A stretch of 44,347 bases of DNA from JALGWA01 sp964604955 (GCA_964604955.1 CAZSBE010000013.1:1-44347), one strand, 5' to 3'; shown: positions 15,777-24,518, counted from the first letter of the stretch. Translations and numbers: made by a program. The notes: generated by a model from the sequence alone, not told the origin.

Positions 15777-16625
15777 CTAGCCTATGATCTCCAGTATTCT
15801 GTTGAGATCATCATCCGAATAGAACTCTATCTCAATCTTGCCGTGCCCGCCATGATTCGAAATTCTGACCCGGGTCCCCAGTCTTTCCATCAGGCCGTCT
15901 TCGATGCTCGTAATCTCGGGAGCCGTCCGCGCCGGTACGGGCTTGCGCTTGGACTTGACTCGAAGTTTGCGGCGCACCAGCGCTTCGACCTGCCGCACCG
16001 AGAGCCCGCGGTGCAGAACCGACCTGTATATGTTGATGATCTGCCGCGGGTCCTCGACGCCGAGCAATGCCCGCGCGTGGCCCACCGCCATCTTTCCCTC
16101 TTCCAGACCCCTCTTCACCTCGTCGGGGAGGTTCAGAAGCCGCAAGGAGTTGGTGATAGTCGTCCTGCTCTTGCCGATCCGTCGCGCAAGGTCCTCATGC
16201 GTGAGGTTGAACCGCATCAGGAGCTCTCGATACCCCCTGGCTTCGTCGACCGCGTTGAGGTCCTCGCGCTGGAGGTTCTCGATGAGGGCTATCTCGAGGG
16301 CCTCCGAATCCGAGACCCGCATCACTATAGCCGGCACTGTTTCGAGCCCGGCGAGCGTCGCGGCCCGCCATCTGCGCTCGCCGGCGACCAGCTGGAACGC
16401 CCCCGCGTGCCGCCTGACGATGACCGGCTGCAGGACGCCTTTCTCGGCAATCGACTGCCTCAGGTCTTCGAGCGGCTTTTCCTTCATGACCGATCTCGGC
16501 TGGTAGGGACTGGGGCCGATCTCGCCGACGTTTATCTCGACAACATGCCCGCGCACTTCGAGTCCACCCGCCTTCAGATCCGGTATGATTGCATCGAGTC
16601 CCTTGCCCAGAGCCTTTCTACTCAC
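15777..16625 (-). CDS. parB: Chromosome-partitioning CTPase ParB
   Basis: 282 residues. An N-terminal CTP-binding domain carries GERRWRA (82-88) and ENLQR (116-120). A central helix-turn-helix (LTHEDLARRIGKSRTTITNSLRLLNLP) binds parS. A C-terminal dimerisation segment ends SDDDLNRILEIIG. ParB loads at parS and spreads as a CTP-gated clamp to recruit SMC and position origins. Start is GTG 16625: AAGGAGGTGAT lies 6 nt upstream, and the gene overlaps the end of parA by 8 nt. A perfect parS lies at 19929-19944 in the same operon. Confidence 0.97.
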   Translation of the reverse strand: MSRKALGKGLDAIIPDLKAGGLEVRGHVVEINVGEIGPSPYQPRSVMKEKPLEDLRQSIAEKGVLQPVIVRRHAGAFQLVAGERRWRAATLAGLETVPAIVMRVSDSEALEIALIENLQREDLNAVDEARGYRELLMRFNLTHEDLARRIGKSRTTITNSLRLLNLPDEVKRGLEEGKMAVGHARALLGVEDPRQIINIYRSVLHRGLSVRQVEALVRRKLRVKSKRKPVPARTAPEITSIEDGLMERLGTRVRISNHGGHGKIEIEFYSDDDLNRILEIIG

Positions 16626-17382
16626 TTGCCATCACCTCCTTCGCCAGTTCCTGATAGTTCTTCGCGCCCTGGCACAGCACATCGTAAAGCATGATGGGCT
16701 TGCCGAAGCTGGGGGCTTCGCTCAGGCGAACATTTCTGGGAATCACTGTCCTGTAGACTTTTTCCTTGAGGAATTTGCGCGCCTCGGTTTCGACCTGTTG
16801 CGAAAGATTGAGCCTGCTGTCCTGCATGGTCAGCAGTATTCCCTCTATCTCGAGGCCTGGATTGAGATTGCGCTGCACGAGCTTCACGGCGCTCAGAAGA
16901 TGGCCCAGGCCCTCAAGCGCGTAGTACTCGCATTGTATGGGTATCAGCACCGAGTCCGCCGCCGCGAGGGCGTTGACCGTAAGCAAGCCGAGCGAAGGCG
17001 GGCAGTCGATAATAATGTAATCGTACTTGTCACGCACGGGCTCCAGGGACCGCCGCAGCCTCATCTCCCTCGCCATCATCCCGACGAGCTCTACCTCCGC
17101 GCCCACGAGCCGCTGATGCGCCGGAAGAAGGTCCAGACCGGGGACTTCCGTCTTGACGAGGGCCTCTTCGACCGGAACGTCATCGACAAGCACCTCATAA
17201 ATGCACGGGTCCCCGGCGCCGCCGGCGACGGCTCCCACGCCGCTCCCCGCATTTCCCTGCGGGTCGACGTCCACCAGCAGCACCTTGCGCTCGGCAACTG
17301 CAAGAAACGCCGCAAGGTTGACGGCCGTGGTTGTCTTACCGACCCCGCCTTTCTGATTCGCAATCGTGATGACTTTGCCCAA
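16618..17382 (-). CDS. parA: Chromosome-partitioning ATPase ParA
   Basis: 254 residues. The deviant Walker A KGGVGKTT is at 11-18, followed by DVDPQGN and the Walker B region YIIIDCPPSLG. This is a ParA/Soj-type chromosomal partition ATPase without the N-terminal DNA-binding extension of plasmid type Ia proteins. It lies 12 nt after rsmG and overlaps parB, the standard rsmG-parA-parB order near origins. Confidence 0.97.
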   Translation of the reverse strand: MGKVITIANQKGGVGKTTTAVNLAAFLAVAERKVLLVDVDPQGNAGSGVGAVAGGAGDPCIYEVLVDDVPVEEALVKTEVPGLDLLPAHQRLVGAEVELVGMMAREMRLRRSLEPVRDKYDYIIIDCPPSLGLLTVNALAAADSVLIPIQCEYYALEGLGHLLSAVKLVQRNLNPGLEIEGILLTMQDSRLNLSQQVETEARKFLKEKVYRTVIPRNVRLSEAPSFGKPIMLYDVLCQGAKNYQELAKEVMASE

Positions 17383-17394
17383 ATCCCTACCCCC

Positions 17395-18069
17395 CTATCC
17401 ACAGCTCTTTACTGCTATCGCAAATTTTCTCAATGGGTTATAGCGGTTTTTCAATGGGCTCTCCATGACTCCCAGCATGATCCCGCCGCTCGAGAAGAAG
17501 TACTTCCTGGCAGCGGCCGCCTCGCTGCCGCACCTCGTCCCCTTATAGGCTGCCAGCATCCCTCCGGGTCTCAGCAGGGGCAGGCACCATTTGAGCAGAA
17601 GCCTGAGTCGCGTAACCGCCCTGGCAACAATGAGATCGAACGATTCTGCGTTCCGGCTTTCAAACCCGCGGTCGTCCACCCGCCCGATTTCGAAGTCATT
17701 GCCCGGACCTGCGAGGGCGCATGCCTCCTCCAGGAACGCCGCCCTCTTGCTGCGGCCGTCGCAGATAAGAAGCTCGACATCCGGGCAAATCGAACTTATC
17801 ACCAGTCCAGGCAGGCCGTTGCTCCCGCCTATGTCCAGGAGGCGCACTCTGCGCTCCGGAGAGACTATGGGCAGCAGCGATAACGAATCAGCGAAGTGGT
17901 ACGACACAAGGCGCCCGGCATCCTTGCGGGAGATGAGGTTGATGGCCTGATTCCAACGGCCGATCAGGCCCGCAAGCCCCGCGAGCCTCTCCGCAGCGCC
18001 GTCACGAATCCTGACACCACTATCTTCCATGACATCAACTAGTTCTTTCACTTCGATGTCGAAGTGCAT
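17395..18069 (-). CDS. rsmG: 16S rRNA (guanine-N7) methyltransferase RsmG
   Basis: 224 residues. The SAM-binding motif LLDIGGSNGLPGLV is followed by VELLICDGRSKRAAFLEE, and VARAVTRLRLLLKWCLPLLRPGG fits the family core. RsmG makes m7G527 in 16S rRNA. I prefer ATG 18069, 13 nt after the mnmG stop. A GTG at 18099 would overlap mnmG and adds ten residues outside the usual family start, but cannot be excluded. Confidence 0.93.
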   Translation of the reverse strand: MHFDIEVKELVDVMEDSGVRIRDGAAERLAGLAGLIGRWNQAINLISRKDAGRLVSYHFADSLSLLPIVSPERRVRLLDIGGSNGLPGLVISSICPDVELLICDGRSKRAAFLEEACALAGPGNDFEIGRVDDRGFESRNAESFDLIVARAVTRLRLLLKWCLPLLRPGGMLAAYKGTRCGSEAAAARKYFFSSGGIMLGVMESPLKNRYNPLRKFAIAVKSCG

Positions 18070-18082
18070 GCCGGCCCCGTCC

Positions 18083-19921
18083 TTACTTCCTTGTGGCACT
18101 CCGCCTGCCTTTCTCGATATGAATCAGCATACTCGCCACATCGGCGGGCGTGATTCCGGGTATTCTCGAGGCCTGGCCGATGGACCTCGGCCTGACACCC
18201 GCGAGTTTTTCCTTCGCCTCGGTCGAAAGGCTCACAACATCTTCGTATTCCACCCAATCCGGGATCTCCTGGTTCTCCAGCTCGCTGTGGCTGCGGGCGC
18301 GCCGCGCCTCGCGCTGTATGTAGCCGTTATACTTGATCCCGGTTTCCGCCTGGAAGAGAATCTTGTCCCCATAGGTGGTCAACCAGGGGGCGTCCTCAAG
18401 CAGGTCATTAATCGTAACGCCCGGTCTTTTCAGTAGTTGTCTGAGGGTGTTGCTGTCGACCCCATCTTTCTTTCTCTCGCCCTCGAGCCGGGCGACAAGG
18501 TGCTCAACCTCCCGCCTGCGGGCTTCCACCCCCGCAAGCGCGTCGGCAGTGACCAGCCCGAACCGGCACCCGTAAGGCATGAGGCGCTCGTCGGCGGTGT
18601 CCTGCCGGAGCAGCAGCCTGTACTCCGCCCTGGAGGTGAACATCCGGTAGGGCTCCTCGGTTCCTCGGGTAACCAGATCGTCAATCATTACGCCGATATA
18701 CGCTTCTGCCCGGGACAGCGTGAAGGGCGCCTCGCCCCTGACCCCGAGGGCCGCGTTGATACCGGCAACAATGCCCTGGGCGGCGGCTTCCTCATAACCC
18801 GAAGTGCCGTTTATCTGCCCGGCCAGGTACAGTCCCCGGACTTTCTTGGTCTCCAGCGTCGGCAGGATGGCGGTCGGCTTTACGAAGTCATACTCCACGG
18901 CGTAGCCCGGCCGCGATATCTGGGCGTTCTCGAGGCCCGGAATCGTGCGGAGCAGGCTTATCTGGACGTCCTCCGGGAGGCTCGTCGCCAGCCCGCTGAT
19001 GTAGTACTCCAGCGTCTGCCTGCCCTCCGGCTCAAGGAAAAGCTGATGTGTTTCCCTCTCAGGGAAGCGCATGAACTTGTCCTCGATGGACGGGCAGTAC
19101 CTGGGACCGACGCCTTCGATCTTACCGGTGTAAAGCGGTGACCTGTCGAGGTTTCCAAGGACAATCTCCTTGGTCTTCAATGTGGTCCTGGTAAGGTAGC
19201 ATGCCTCCGTCGAATCGATCGTGCCGGGCGTCCGATGGCTGAAGGGCTCAATACCGGCCTCCCCGGGCTCGACCTCGAGGCCGTCGAAATCTATGCTCCG
19301 GGCGTTGACCCGGGGCGATGTGCCTGTCTTCAGCCTGCCAAGCTCCAGCCCCAGGGCCTCGAGGCCGGCCGATAGTCCCATGCTGGAGCACTCCCCGTCG
19401 CGTCCCCCGGAATAGCTCTTGAGGCCGACATGGATCAGGCCGCGGAGAAAAGTGCCGGTGGTCACAACCACTGCCTTGCCGGCAAACCTGTATCCGGTTT
19501 GCGTCTCGACTCCGGCTGCGCGCCCCCCCTCGGCGATGATCCCCTCAACGAGGCCCTGCCGGATTTCCAGGTTCTCCTGCCCTTCCAGCACTTTCCTCAT
19601 CAGAACCTTATACATCTGGCGATCGTTCTGCGAGCGCAGCGACCACACGGCGGGGCCCCGGCTCTTGTTGAGTACGCGCATCTGGAGGCTCGTGAGGTCC
19701 GCCACTCTCCCCATCTCGCCACCAAGTGCATCTACCTCTTTGACAAGATGAGATTTAGCGAGACCGCCGATTGAGGGGTTGCATGACATCTGGGCGAGGT
19801 TTTCGATATTGAGGGTAAGGAGGAGGGTTCTGCAGCCCATCCTGGCGCCCGCCAGGGCGGCCTCACACCCGGCATGGCCGCCACCGATCACTATTATGTC
19901 ATAACTCCTGGGGTGGTCCAT
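18083..19921 (-). CDS. mnmG: tRNA uridine-5-carboxymethylaminomethyl synthesis enzyme MnmG (GidA)
   Basis: 612 residues, normal length. The N-terminal FAD-binding IGGGHAGCEAALAGARMG and the family block MSCNPSIGGLAKSHLVKEVDALGGEMG are clear. The C-terminal helical MnmE/tRNA-binding part ends DVASMLIHIEKGRR. With MnmE it makes cmnm5U at the wobble position of tRNAs. It lies 28 nt after mnmE; the gap contains parS. Confidence 0.97.
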   Translation of the reverse strand: MDHPRSYDIIVIGGGHAGCEAALAGARMGCRTLLLTLNIENLAQMSCNPSIGGLAKSHLVKEVDALGGEMGRVADLTSLQMRVLNKSRGPAVWSLRSQNDRQMYKVLMRKVLEGQENLEIRQGLVEGIIAEGGRAAGVETQTGYRFAGKAVVVTTGTFLRGLIHVGLKSYSGGRDGECSSMGLSAGLEALGLELGRLKTGTSPRVNARSIDFDGLEVEPGEAGIEPFSHRTPGTIDSTEACYLTRTTLKTKEIVLGNLDRSPLYTGKIEGVGPRYCPSIEDKFMRFPERETHQLFLEPEGRQTLEYYISGLATSLPEDVQISLLRTIPGLENAQISRPGYAVEYDFVKPTAILPTLETKKVRGLYLAGQINGTSGYEEAAAQGIVAGINAALGVRGEAPFTLSRAEAYIGVMIDDLVTRGTEEPYRMFTSRAEYRLLLRQDTADERLMPYGCRFGLVTADALAGVEARRREVEHLVARLEGERKKDGVDSNTLRQLLKRPGVTINDLLEDAPWLTTYGDKILFQAETGIKYNGYIQREARRARSHSELENQEIPDWVEYEDVVSLSTEAKEKLAGVRPRSIGQASRIPGITPADVASMLIHIEKGRRSATRK

Positions 19922-19928
19922 GGGCTAA

Positions 19929-19944
19929 TGTTTCACGTGAAACA
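19929..19944. promoter_or_regulatory. parS centromere site
   Basis: TGTTTCACGTGAAACA is a perfect 16-bp palindrome identical to the consensus chromosomal parS, and extends to 18 bp with flanking A and T. It sits in the 28-nt gap between mnmE and mnmG, about 5 kb from dnaA and about 3 kb from parAB. It is the only copy I found in the window. Confidence 0.97.
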
Positions 19945-19949
19945 TCTCT

Positions 19950-21299
19950 CTACTTCCCGATGCAAAACCGTGAGAAGATCTCATCGAGAAGGTTCTCGCT
20001 CGCGTTGGAGCCCGTCAGTTTTCCCAGACCGAGGAGCGCAGCCCTCAGGTCGGAGGCCACAAGTTCTAAGGGTAGTTGCTCGAGAAGCGCCACCTGTGCC
20101 CTTTCAACGGCTTCCAGGGCTTCGCCGAGGCACAGGGCATGGCGTTCATTTGTGACTATTTCATCGGCCAGATCACCGACCATATCCTCGCTTATTCTCC
20201 TGAGTTCCTTGAGGAGGTGTTCAATCCCCCAGCCCTCAAGCGCCGATACCCGCACCTCCACGTCCTCGCCCAGGTGCTCATCGACATCTTCGAGGTCGAT
20301 CTTGTTGAAGACAATCATGCGGCGCTTGCCGGCGGACCGGTCCATGATCTCAGCGTCAGCCGGGCCCGTCGCAGAAGTGGCGTCCATCACGACCAGCACG
20401 ATGTCGCTCGCGTCAAGCGACGCCCTGGTCCTCTCCAATGCCGCAGCTTCAACGCTGTCGCGCGCCTCGAGGACGCCGGCAGTATCATGAAGGTTGACCA
20501 TAAGGCCATCTACCGGAACCATCGCGTCCACGACGTCCCTCGTGGTTCCCGGCATCTCGCTGACTATGACCCTGTCTTCGCCGACAAGCCTGTTGAAAAG
20601 ACTGGATTTTCCGACATTGGGCTTGCCGACTATGACGGCATCTATGCCGTCCTTGATGAATCTGCCCCTGGCATGGCTGGAGAGCAGCCCCCCCAGTCCC
20701 TCGCCGATTCTGCCGAGCTCGCTTCCGAGGCCCGGCCGGTCGACGGCGCCTACATCGTCCTCCGGAAAATCGATATTGGCCTCTATCAGGGCCAGCATGC
20801 CGAGGAGCGCCGCCTCGGTCCTGGCGATCTTCGTCGAGAGATCTCCCCTGAGCTGCCTCATAGCGGTTCGCAAAGCCTTCTCGCCCAGGGCCTGCACGAG
20901 TTCACTCACGGCCTCGGCCTGCGCCAGGTCCATCTTGCCGTTGAGGAATGCCCGCTTGGTGAATTCGCCCGGCTCGGCAAGGCGCGCGCCCTCCCGCAGG
21001 AGGCTTTTTAATACAAGTCGCGGGGCCGCGATGCCACCATGGCAGGTTATCTCGACCAGGTCTTCACCCGTATAGGAATTGGGGGAGCGCATCACCAGCA
21101 CCAGCACCTGGTCGATGGCGGAAGCATCACTTCCCATGATCTCGCCCAGCAGCACCGACTTGTGGGGGGATTCCGAGGGCCGCTCGCGGCCGCGAAAGAC
21201 CCTGTCCGCTATGCTGAGGGCATCCGGGCCGCTCAGGCGCAGAACGCTGATGGCGCCCGGGCCCACGGCCGTTGATATGGCTGCGATTGTGTCGCTCAT
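19950..21299 (-). CDS. mnmE: tRNA modification GTPase MnmE (TrmE)
   Basis: 449 residues. An N-terminal folate-binding domain (about 1-118) precedes a helical domain with the inserted G domain. G1 is GKPNVGKSS (about 222), then GTTRD (G2), DTAG (G3) and NKID (G4). The protein ends with the diagnostic FCIGK, whose Cys is required for the modification. It acts with MnmG. Its ATG overlaps the khpB stop by 4 nt (ATGA), indicating coupled translation. Confidence 0.97.
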   Translation of the reverse strand: MSDTIAAISTAVGPGAISVLRLSGPDALSIADRVFRGRERPSESPHKSVLLGEIMGSDASAIDQVLVLVMRSPNSYTGEDLVEITCHGGIAAPRLVLKSLLREGARLAEPGEFTKRAFLNGKMDLAQAEAVSELVQALGEKALRTAMRQLRGDLSTKIARTEAALLGMLALIEANIDFPEDDVGAVDRPGLGSELGRIGEGLGGLLSSHARGRFIKDGIDAVIVGKPNVGKSSLFNRLVGEDRVIVSEMPGTTRDVVDAMVPVDGLMVNLHDTAGVLEARDSVEAAALERTRASLDASDIVLVVMDATSATGPADAEIMDRSAGKRRMIVFNKIDLEDVDEHLGEDVEVRVSALEGWGIEHLLKELRRISEDMVGDLADEIVTNERHALCLGEALEAVERAQVALLEQLPLELVASDLRAALLGLGKLTGSNASENLLDEIFSRFCIGK

Positions 21300-22003
21300 C
21301 TGGCGAGACCGTTTCCCTCCGCCCTGTCGGTCGCCTGATCCGTGGACGGGGCCACCACAACGTTTCTGAGCTCGCCATCTCCAACCGTGTAGGTCTTGAC
21401 TGAAGGATCCGACTGCAGGGCCAGATGCACGATGCGCCGCTCGGCTGCCGGCAGGGGCTCCATCTGGACCTCCCTGCCGCTCGATTTGACGCGGCCCGCC
21501 AGCAGGATGGCCTTGCTCCTCAGCGACTCGACGCGCCGCTTCCGGTATCCGCCGACATCCACTTCCATGCGCACGTTGCGTTTGAGCTGCTTGCCGACCA
21601 TGCGCTTGAGCAGATATGTGAGCGCCTCGAGGTTCTGACCCTTCTTGCCTATGAGCAAGCCGTCCGCGCCCGCGGTTTCAATATCCACGAGGTAAGTATC
21701 GTCCTCGTAGTCCACCCTGACCTGGCAGTTGACATCCATGAGCTCCAGGAGGTTCTTCGCCATGTCCTGGGTCTTCTTCACGGTAGCGCCTGTTCCGTCC
21801 TTGAGCCTGATCTGCACCCTGGCCTGCGAACCGCCTATGAGTCCGAGCACGCCCTTGGAACCCTCTTTGAGTACTTCTATCTCCACGGCGTCCGCAGTAA
21901 CACCGAGGCGGGCCAGGCCCTTCTCTATGGCGTCGTCGACGGTCTTGGCTTCTTCGAGAATTACCTCCGGTTGGCTGGAATTTGCTCCCCGGTCCTGCAT
22001 CAT
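21296..22003 (-). CDS. khpB: RNA-binding protein KhpB (Jag/EloR)
   Basis: 235 residues in three domains. Jag-N (about 12-65) includes the motif GSKGVLGLIG. A KH domain (about 90-160) carries GLLIGKKGQNLEAL. The C-terminal R3H domain carries LPAAERRIVHLAL. The protein binds RNA and in Firmicutes affects division and cell elongation. It is encoded between yidC and mnmE, the usual place, overlapping each by 4 nt. The start is the first of two consecutive ATG codons after GGAGGG. Confidence 0.95.
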   Translation of the reverse strand: MMQDRGANSSQPEVILEEAKTVDDAIEKGLARLGVTADAVEIEVLKEGSKGVLGLIGGSQARVQIRLKDGTGATVKKTQDMAKNLLELMDVNCQVRVDYEDDTYLVDIETAGADGLLIGKKGQNLEALTYLLKRMVGKQLKRNVRMEVDVGGYRKRRVESLRSKAILLAGRVKSSGREVQMEPLPAAERRIVHLALQSDPSVKTYTVGDGELRNVVVAPSTDQATDRAEGNGLAR

Positions 22004-23691
22004 GTTCCCTCCGGTAATTGGTTCATCTCCGGCTGGTCTCCCCTTGCCAACAGATATTGGTGCATGATTGTAAGTATGTTGTTCACCAGCCAGTAAAGCA
22101 CTAATCCCGATGGAAATCTATAAAATATTACAGTGAAAACGATGGGCAGCATATAGGTCATGGCCTTGTTCTTGGGATCCGTCGACGACATCTTCTGCTG
22201 AATGAACATGGCGACACCCATGAGAATAGGCAGCACGCTCAGGCTGTTCCCGATGAACGGCAGGTTGAACGGGAGGTGCGTGATCACGTCGGGCGCAGAC
22301 AGGTCGTTTATCCAGAGCACGAATGGAGCCCGCCTGAGCTCTATCGTCCGCGAGAGCAGATTGAAGAGGGCGATGAACACCGGCGTCTGCATCAGCATGG
22401 GAAGACAGCCCCCGGCCGGGTTCACTCCCCTCTCCTTGTAAAGCTTCCACATATCTTCATTGAGCTTCTTGGGGTCGTCCTTGTGCTTCTCCTTGAGCTG
22501 GGCGAGCGCGGGCTGCAACTTCTGCATCTCGCGCATGGATTTGAAACTCTTCTGCGTCAGCGGCCAGAACAGTATCTTGATGATCACCGATAGCAGTATG
22601 ATGACGACGCCGTAATTGGGTATGGCCTTATAAACCCAGAGCATGAATGAGAACACCAGTCGTGACAGGGGGCTTATGAACTTCCAGCCGAAGTCGACGG
22701 CCTTCTCCAGGCCGATGTCGAAGGTCTTGAGAACATGGTAGTCGAGGGGCCCGACATACACGCGGTAAGCCTGCGTTCCACTCGCCGGCCTTGCCGTCTC
22801 TATACTGATGCCGATGGCCTCTTCGCCGCCCAGGTAGCACTTGGAAATGGTCCGCTCGGCGTCCAGGGGCACGAACGCCGCCAGGAAGTACTTGGTCTTG
22901 GTGCCGGCCCACGCGATATTCCCGCCGGTCTTGATGACATCCTGCTTCTTTACGCTACCCAGGCCCTCCTTCTCCAGCCCCTCTTCCACGACATAGGTGA
23001 GGCCGGTGAAGCCCCTGCGGTCATCCTTGACCCTGGCCTCCGTGGCGGCCAGGCCAGGCTGCCAGCCTATTTCCACAGCCCGGACGGTCTCCGACCCCGC
23101 GCCGCTCAGGCTGACCCGGGTTTCGATCATGTATGTATCTGATTTAAATACAAGGTGTTTCACTACTTCCAGCCCCTGCTCGGCTTTCAGGGAGAAGGTA
23201 AGCATCGCCTCTCCCCCGGCAGGAATGTCGAGACTCGTCGCCGAGGGCTCGAAGGCTGCGCGCGAAAGGTCGATGCGCTCTCCGGCGTCGGTGAAGAGCA
23301 CGATGCCGAGGGCTCCGCCATCGGATTCAGGGACAAGCTCTACAGGCGCGCCGTCGACACCGGGGTAGTCCTTGAGTCTGTAGCTGGTAACGACGCCGCC
23401 GGACGTGCTGAATACGGCGCTCACGAGCGGGGTTTCAACATATACGTCTCTGGCCGGGCCCCCGGTCATCTCGAGATCCAGACCACCCGGCGCCCCGCCT
23501 TTGGCGAGGCCCGTTCCGGCCGCCGCCCCGGCGGATGTATCGGGTCTGCCGGCGCTCTCCACAGCGGGCGCCACGGTTTCGGGGGTCGCCGGCTCCGGGC
23601 TGCGCGACCTGTTGGGGGCGTACATCCAGTAGAACATCAGCACCACGAGCATAAGCACCATGGCGATGAGAGCTCTTCGTTCCGTGCTCAT
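22000..23691 (-). CDS. yidC: Membrane protein insertase YidC
   Basis: 563 residues. An N-terminal membrane helix (about 8-24) and a large periplasmic P1 domain (about 60-330) mark the Gram-negative type. The conserved insertase core starts at PNYGVVIILLSVIIKILFWPLT and includes MQKLQPALAQLKEKH and NPAGGCLPMLMQTPVFIALF. The hydrophilic-groove position that is Arg in E. coli (R366, before YPLT) is Lys here. It inserts membrane proteins alone or with Sec. AGGAG at the yidD stop serves as its ribosome site. Confidence 0.97.
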   Translation of the reverse strand: MSTERRALIAMVLMLVVLMFYWMYAPNRSRSPEPATPETVAPAVESAGRPDTSAGAAAGTGLAKGGAPGGLDLEMTGGPARDVYVETPLVSAVFSTSGGVVTSYRLKDYPGVDGAPVELVPESDGGALGIVLFTDAGERIDLSRAAFEPSATSLDIPAGGEAMLTFSLKAEQGLEVVKHLVFKSDTYMIETRVSLSGAGSETVRAVEIGWQPGLAATEARVKDDRRGFTGLTYVVEEGLEKEGLGSVKKQDVIKTGGNIAWAGTKTKYFLAAFVPLDAERTISKCYLGGEEAIGISIETARPASGTQAYRVYVGPLDYHVLKTFDIGLEKAVDFGWKFISPLSRLVFSFMLWVYKAIPNYGVVIILLSVIIKILFWPLTQKSFKSMREMQKLQPALAQLKEKHKDDPKKLNEDMWKLYKERGVNPAGGCLPMLMQTPVFIALFNLLSRTIELRRAPFVLWINDLSAPDVITHLPFNLPFIGNSLSVLPILMGVAMFIQQKMSSTDPKNKAMTYMLPIVFTVIFYRFPSGLVLYWLVNNILTIMHQYLLARGDQPEMNQLPEGT

Positions 23692-23700
23692 TGGTTTCTC

Positions 23701-23940
23701 CTAGGGAACCTGGTCGTATCCACTGCCACCGAAGGGATGGCATCTGAGTATTCTTCTTATGCTGAGCCACATCCCTCTCAGCAGTCCGTGACGCGACAGG
23801 GCTTCCATCGCATACTCAGAGCATGTCGGCGTGTACCTACAGGTCCTGGGAAAAAGTGGTGAGATGGCAATCCTGTAGCCAGCCACAGCGGCCATGGCAA
23901 GCCGGGTTCCCGCTGTGTGGAGAAAATAGACGAGGGTCAA
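23701..23940 (-). CDS. yidD: Membrane protein insertion efficiency factor YidD
   Basis: 79 residues. The core YRIAISPLFPRTCRYTPTCS, the following EYAMEAL and RILRCHPFGGSGYDQVP are diagnostic of YidD, including the three cysteines. It is a small membrane-associated helper of YidC. The predicted start is TTG at 23940, overlapping the rnpA stop in TTGA. A start at the internal ATG (MAAVAGYR) would give a more usual N-terminus but lacks a clear ribosome site. Confidence 0.93.
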   Translation of the reverse strand: MTLVYFLHTAGTRLAMAAVAGYRIAISPLFPRTCRYTPTCSEYAMEALSRHGLLRGMWLSIRRILRCHPFGGSGYDQVP

Positions 23941-24293
23941 TCCACAAGCCCCATTTTCCTTAAGATGCTTCTCATTTCGGTCTGTACTTCATCCGCGTTG
24001 GCGTCGCGGATACCAGGTGTTGCGACAAAAACCAATTTGAAGCCCTGGTCCCTGAGTTCCGATTTGAGCCGCCTGTAAGACTCCTTTAAGAGCCGCCGCG
24101 CCCTGTTGCGCACAACTGCCGAGCCGACTGTCCTGCCGGCAATGAAACCCGCTTTCCTTATCGCGCCCTGCTCTATCAACAAGTAGGCTCTGAGGTACCT
24201 GCCCGCGGTTATCCTGCGCTTGGAAATTACGCTGCTGTATTCGAACTTGCGGGTAATCCTCTCGGACTTCCTCAAGCCCTCATTAGACGGCAA
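23937..24293 (-). CDS. rnpA: Ribonuclease P protein component
   Basis: 118 residues. GLRKSERITRKFEYSSV near the N-terminus and VVRNRARRLLKESYRR in the middle (the RNR signature) identify RnpA. It supports the RNase P RNA in tRNA 5' maturation. No ATG or GTG is available near the conserved N-terminus; the start is TTG 24293, inside the end of rpmH (11-nt overlap) with GGGGAG upstream. Confidence 0.95.
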   Translation of the reverse strand: MPSNEGLRKSERITRKFEYSSVISKRRITAGRYLRAYLLIEQGAIRKAGFIAGRTVGSAVVRNRARRLLKESYRRLKSELRDQGFKLVFVATPGIRDANADEVQTEMRSILRKMGLVD

Positions 24294-24417
24294 GCTTCTT
24301 TCTCCCCTTCCGCCTCCGCCGCGACAATACCAGCCTGCCCGCTTTGGTACTTGAACGCTTCCGGAATCCGTGGGTTCGCTTGCGTTTAATATTGTGAGGT
24401 TGATACGTTCTCTTCAA
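24283..24417 (-). CDS. rpmH: 50S ribosomal protein L34
   Basis: 44 residues, KRTYQPHNIKRKRTHGFRKR onward with RLVLSRRRRKGRKKLAV at the end: the canonical full-length L34. The start is TTG 24417, preceded by AGGGGGAAG. It is first of the leftward operon and overlaps rnpA by 11 nt, as in the deeply conserved rpmH-rnpA pair beside dnaA. Confidence 0.97.
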   Translation of the reverse strand: MKRTYQPHNIKRKRTHGFRKRSSTKAGRLVLSRRRRKGRKKLAV

Positions 24418-24454
24418 TATACTTCCCCCTTGGTATACCGATGCAACTTCCGAG

Positions 24455-24484
24455 ATTCTAATTCGTTGACGCCTGCCTTGTCAA
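24455..24484 (-). promoter_or_regulatory. Predicted promoter of the rpmH-rnpA...parAB operon
   Basis: On the minus strand TTGACA (24479-24484), an 18-nt spacer and TAGAAT (24455-24460). Transcription would start near 24448, about 30 nt before the rpmH start. Confidence 0.65.
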
Positions 24485-24518
24485 GTGTTTTCGAGCCGCC
24501 GGTGCCCGCGCGCTCCGA

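Noticed and set aside
16585..17883. 432-codon plus-strand frame opposite parA and rsmG
   Set aside because: Spans two well-identified genes on the opposite strand; no recognisable domain.
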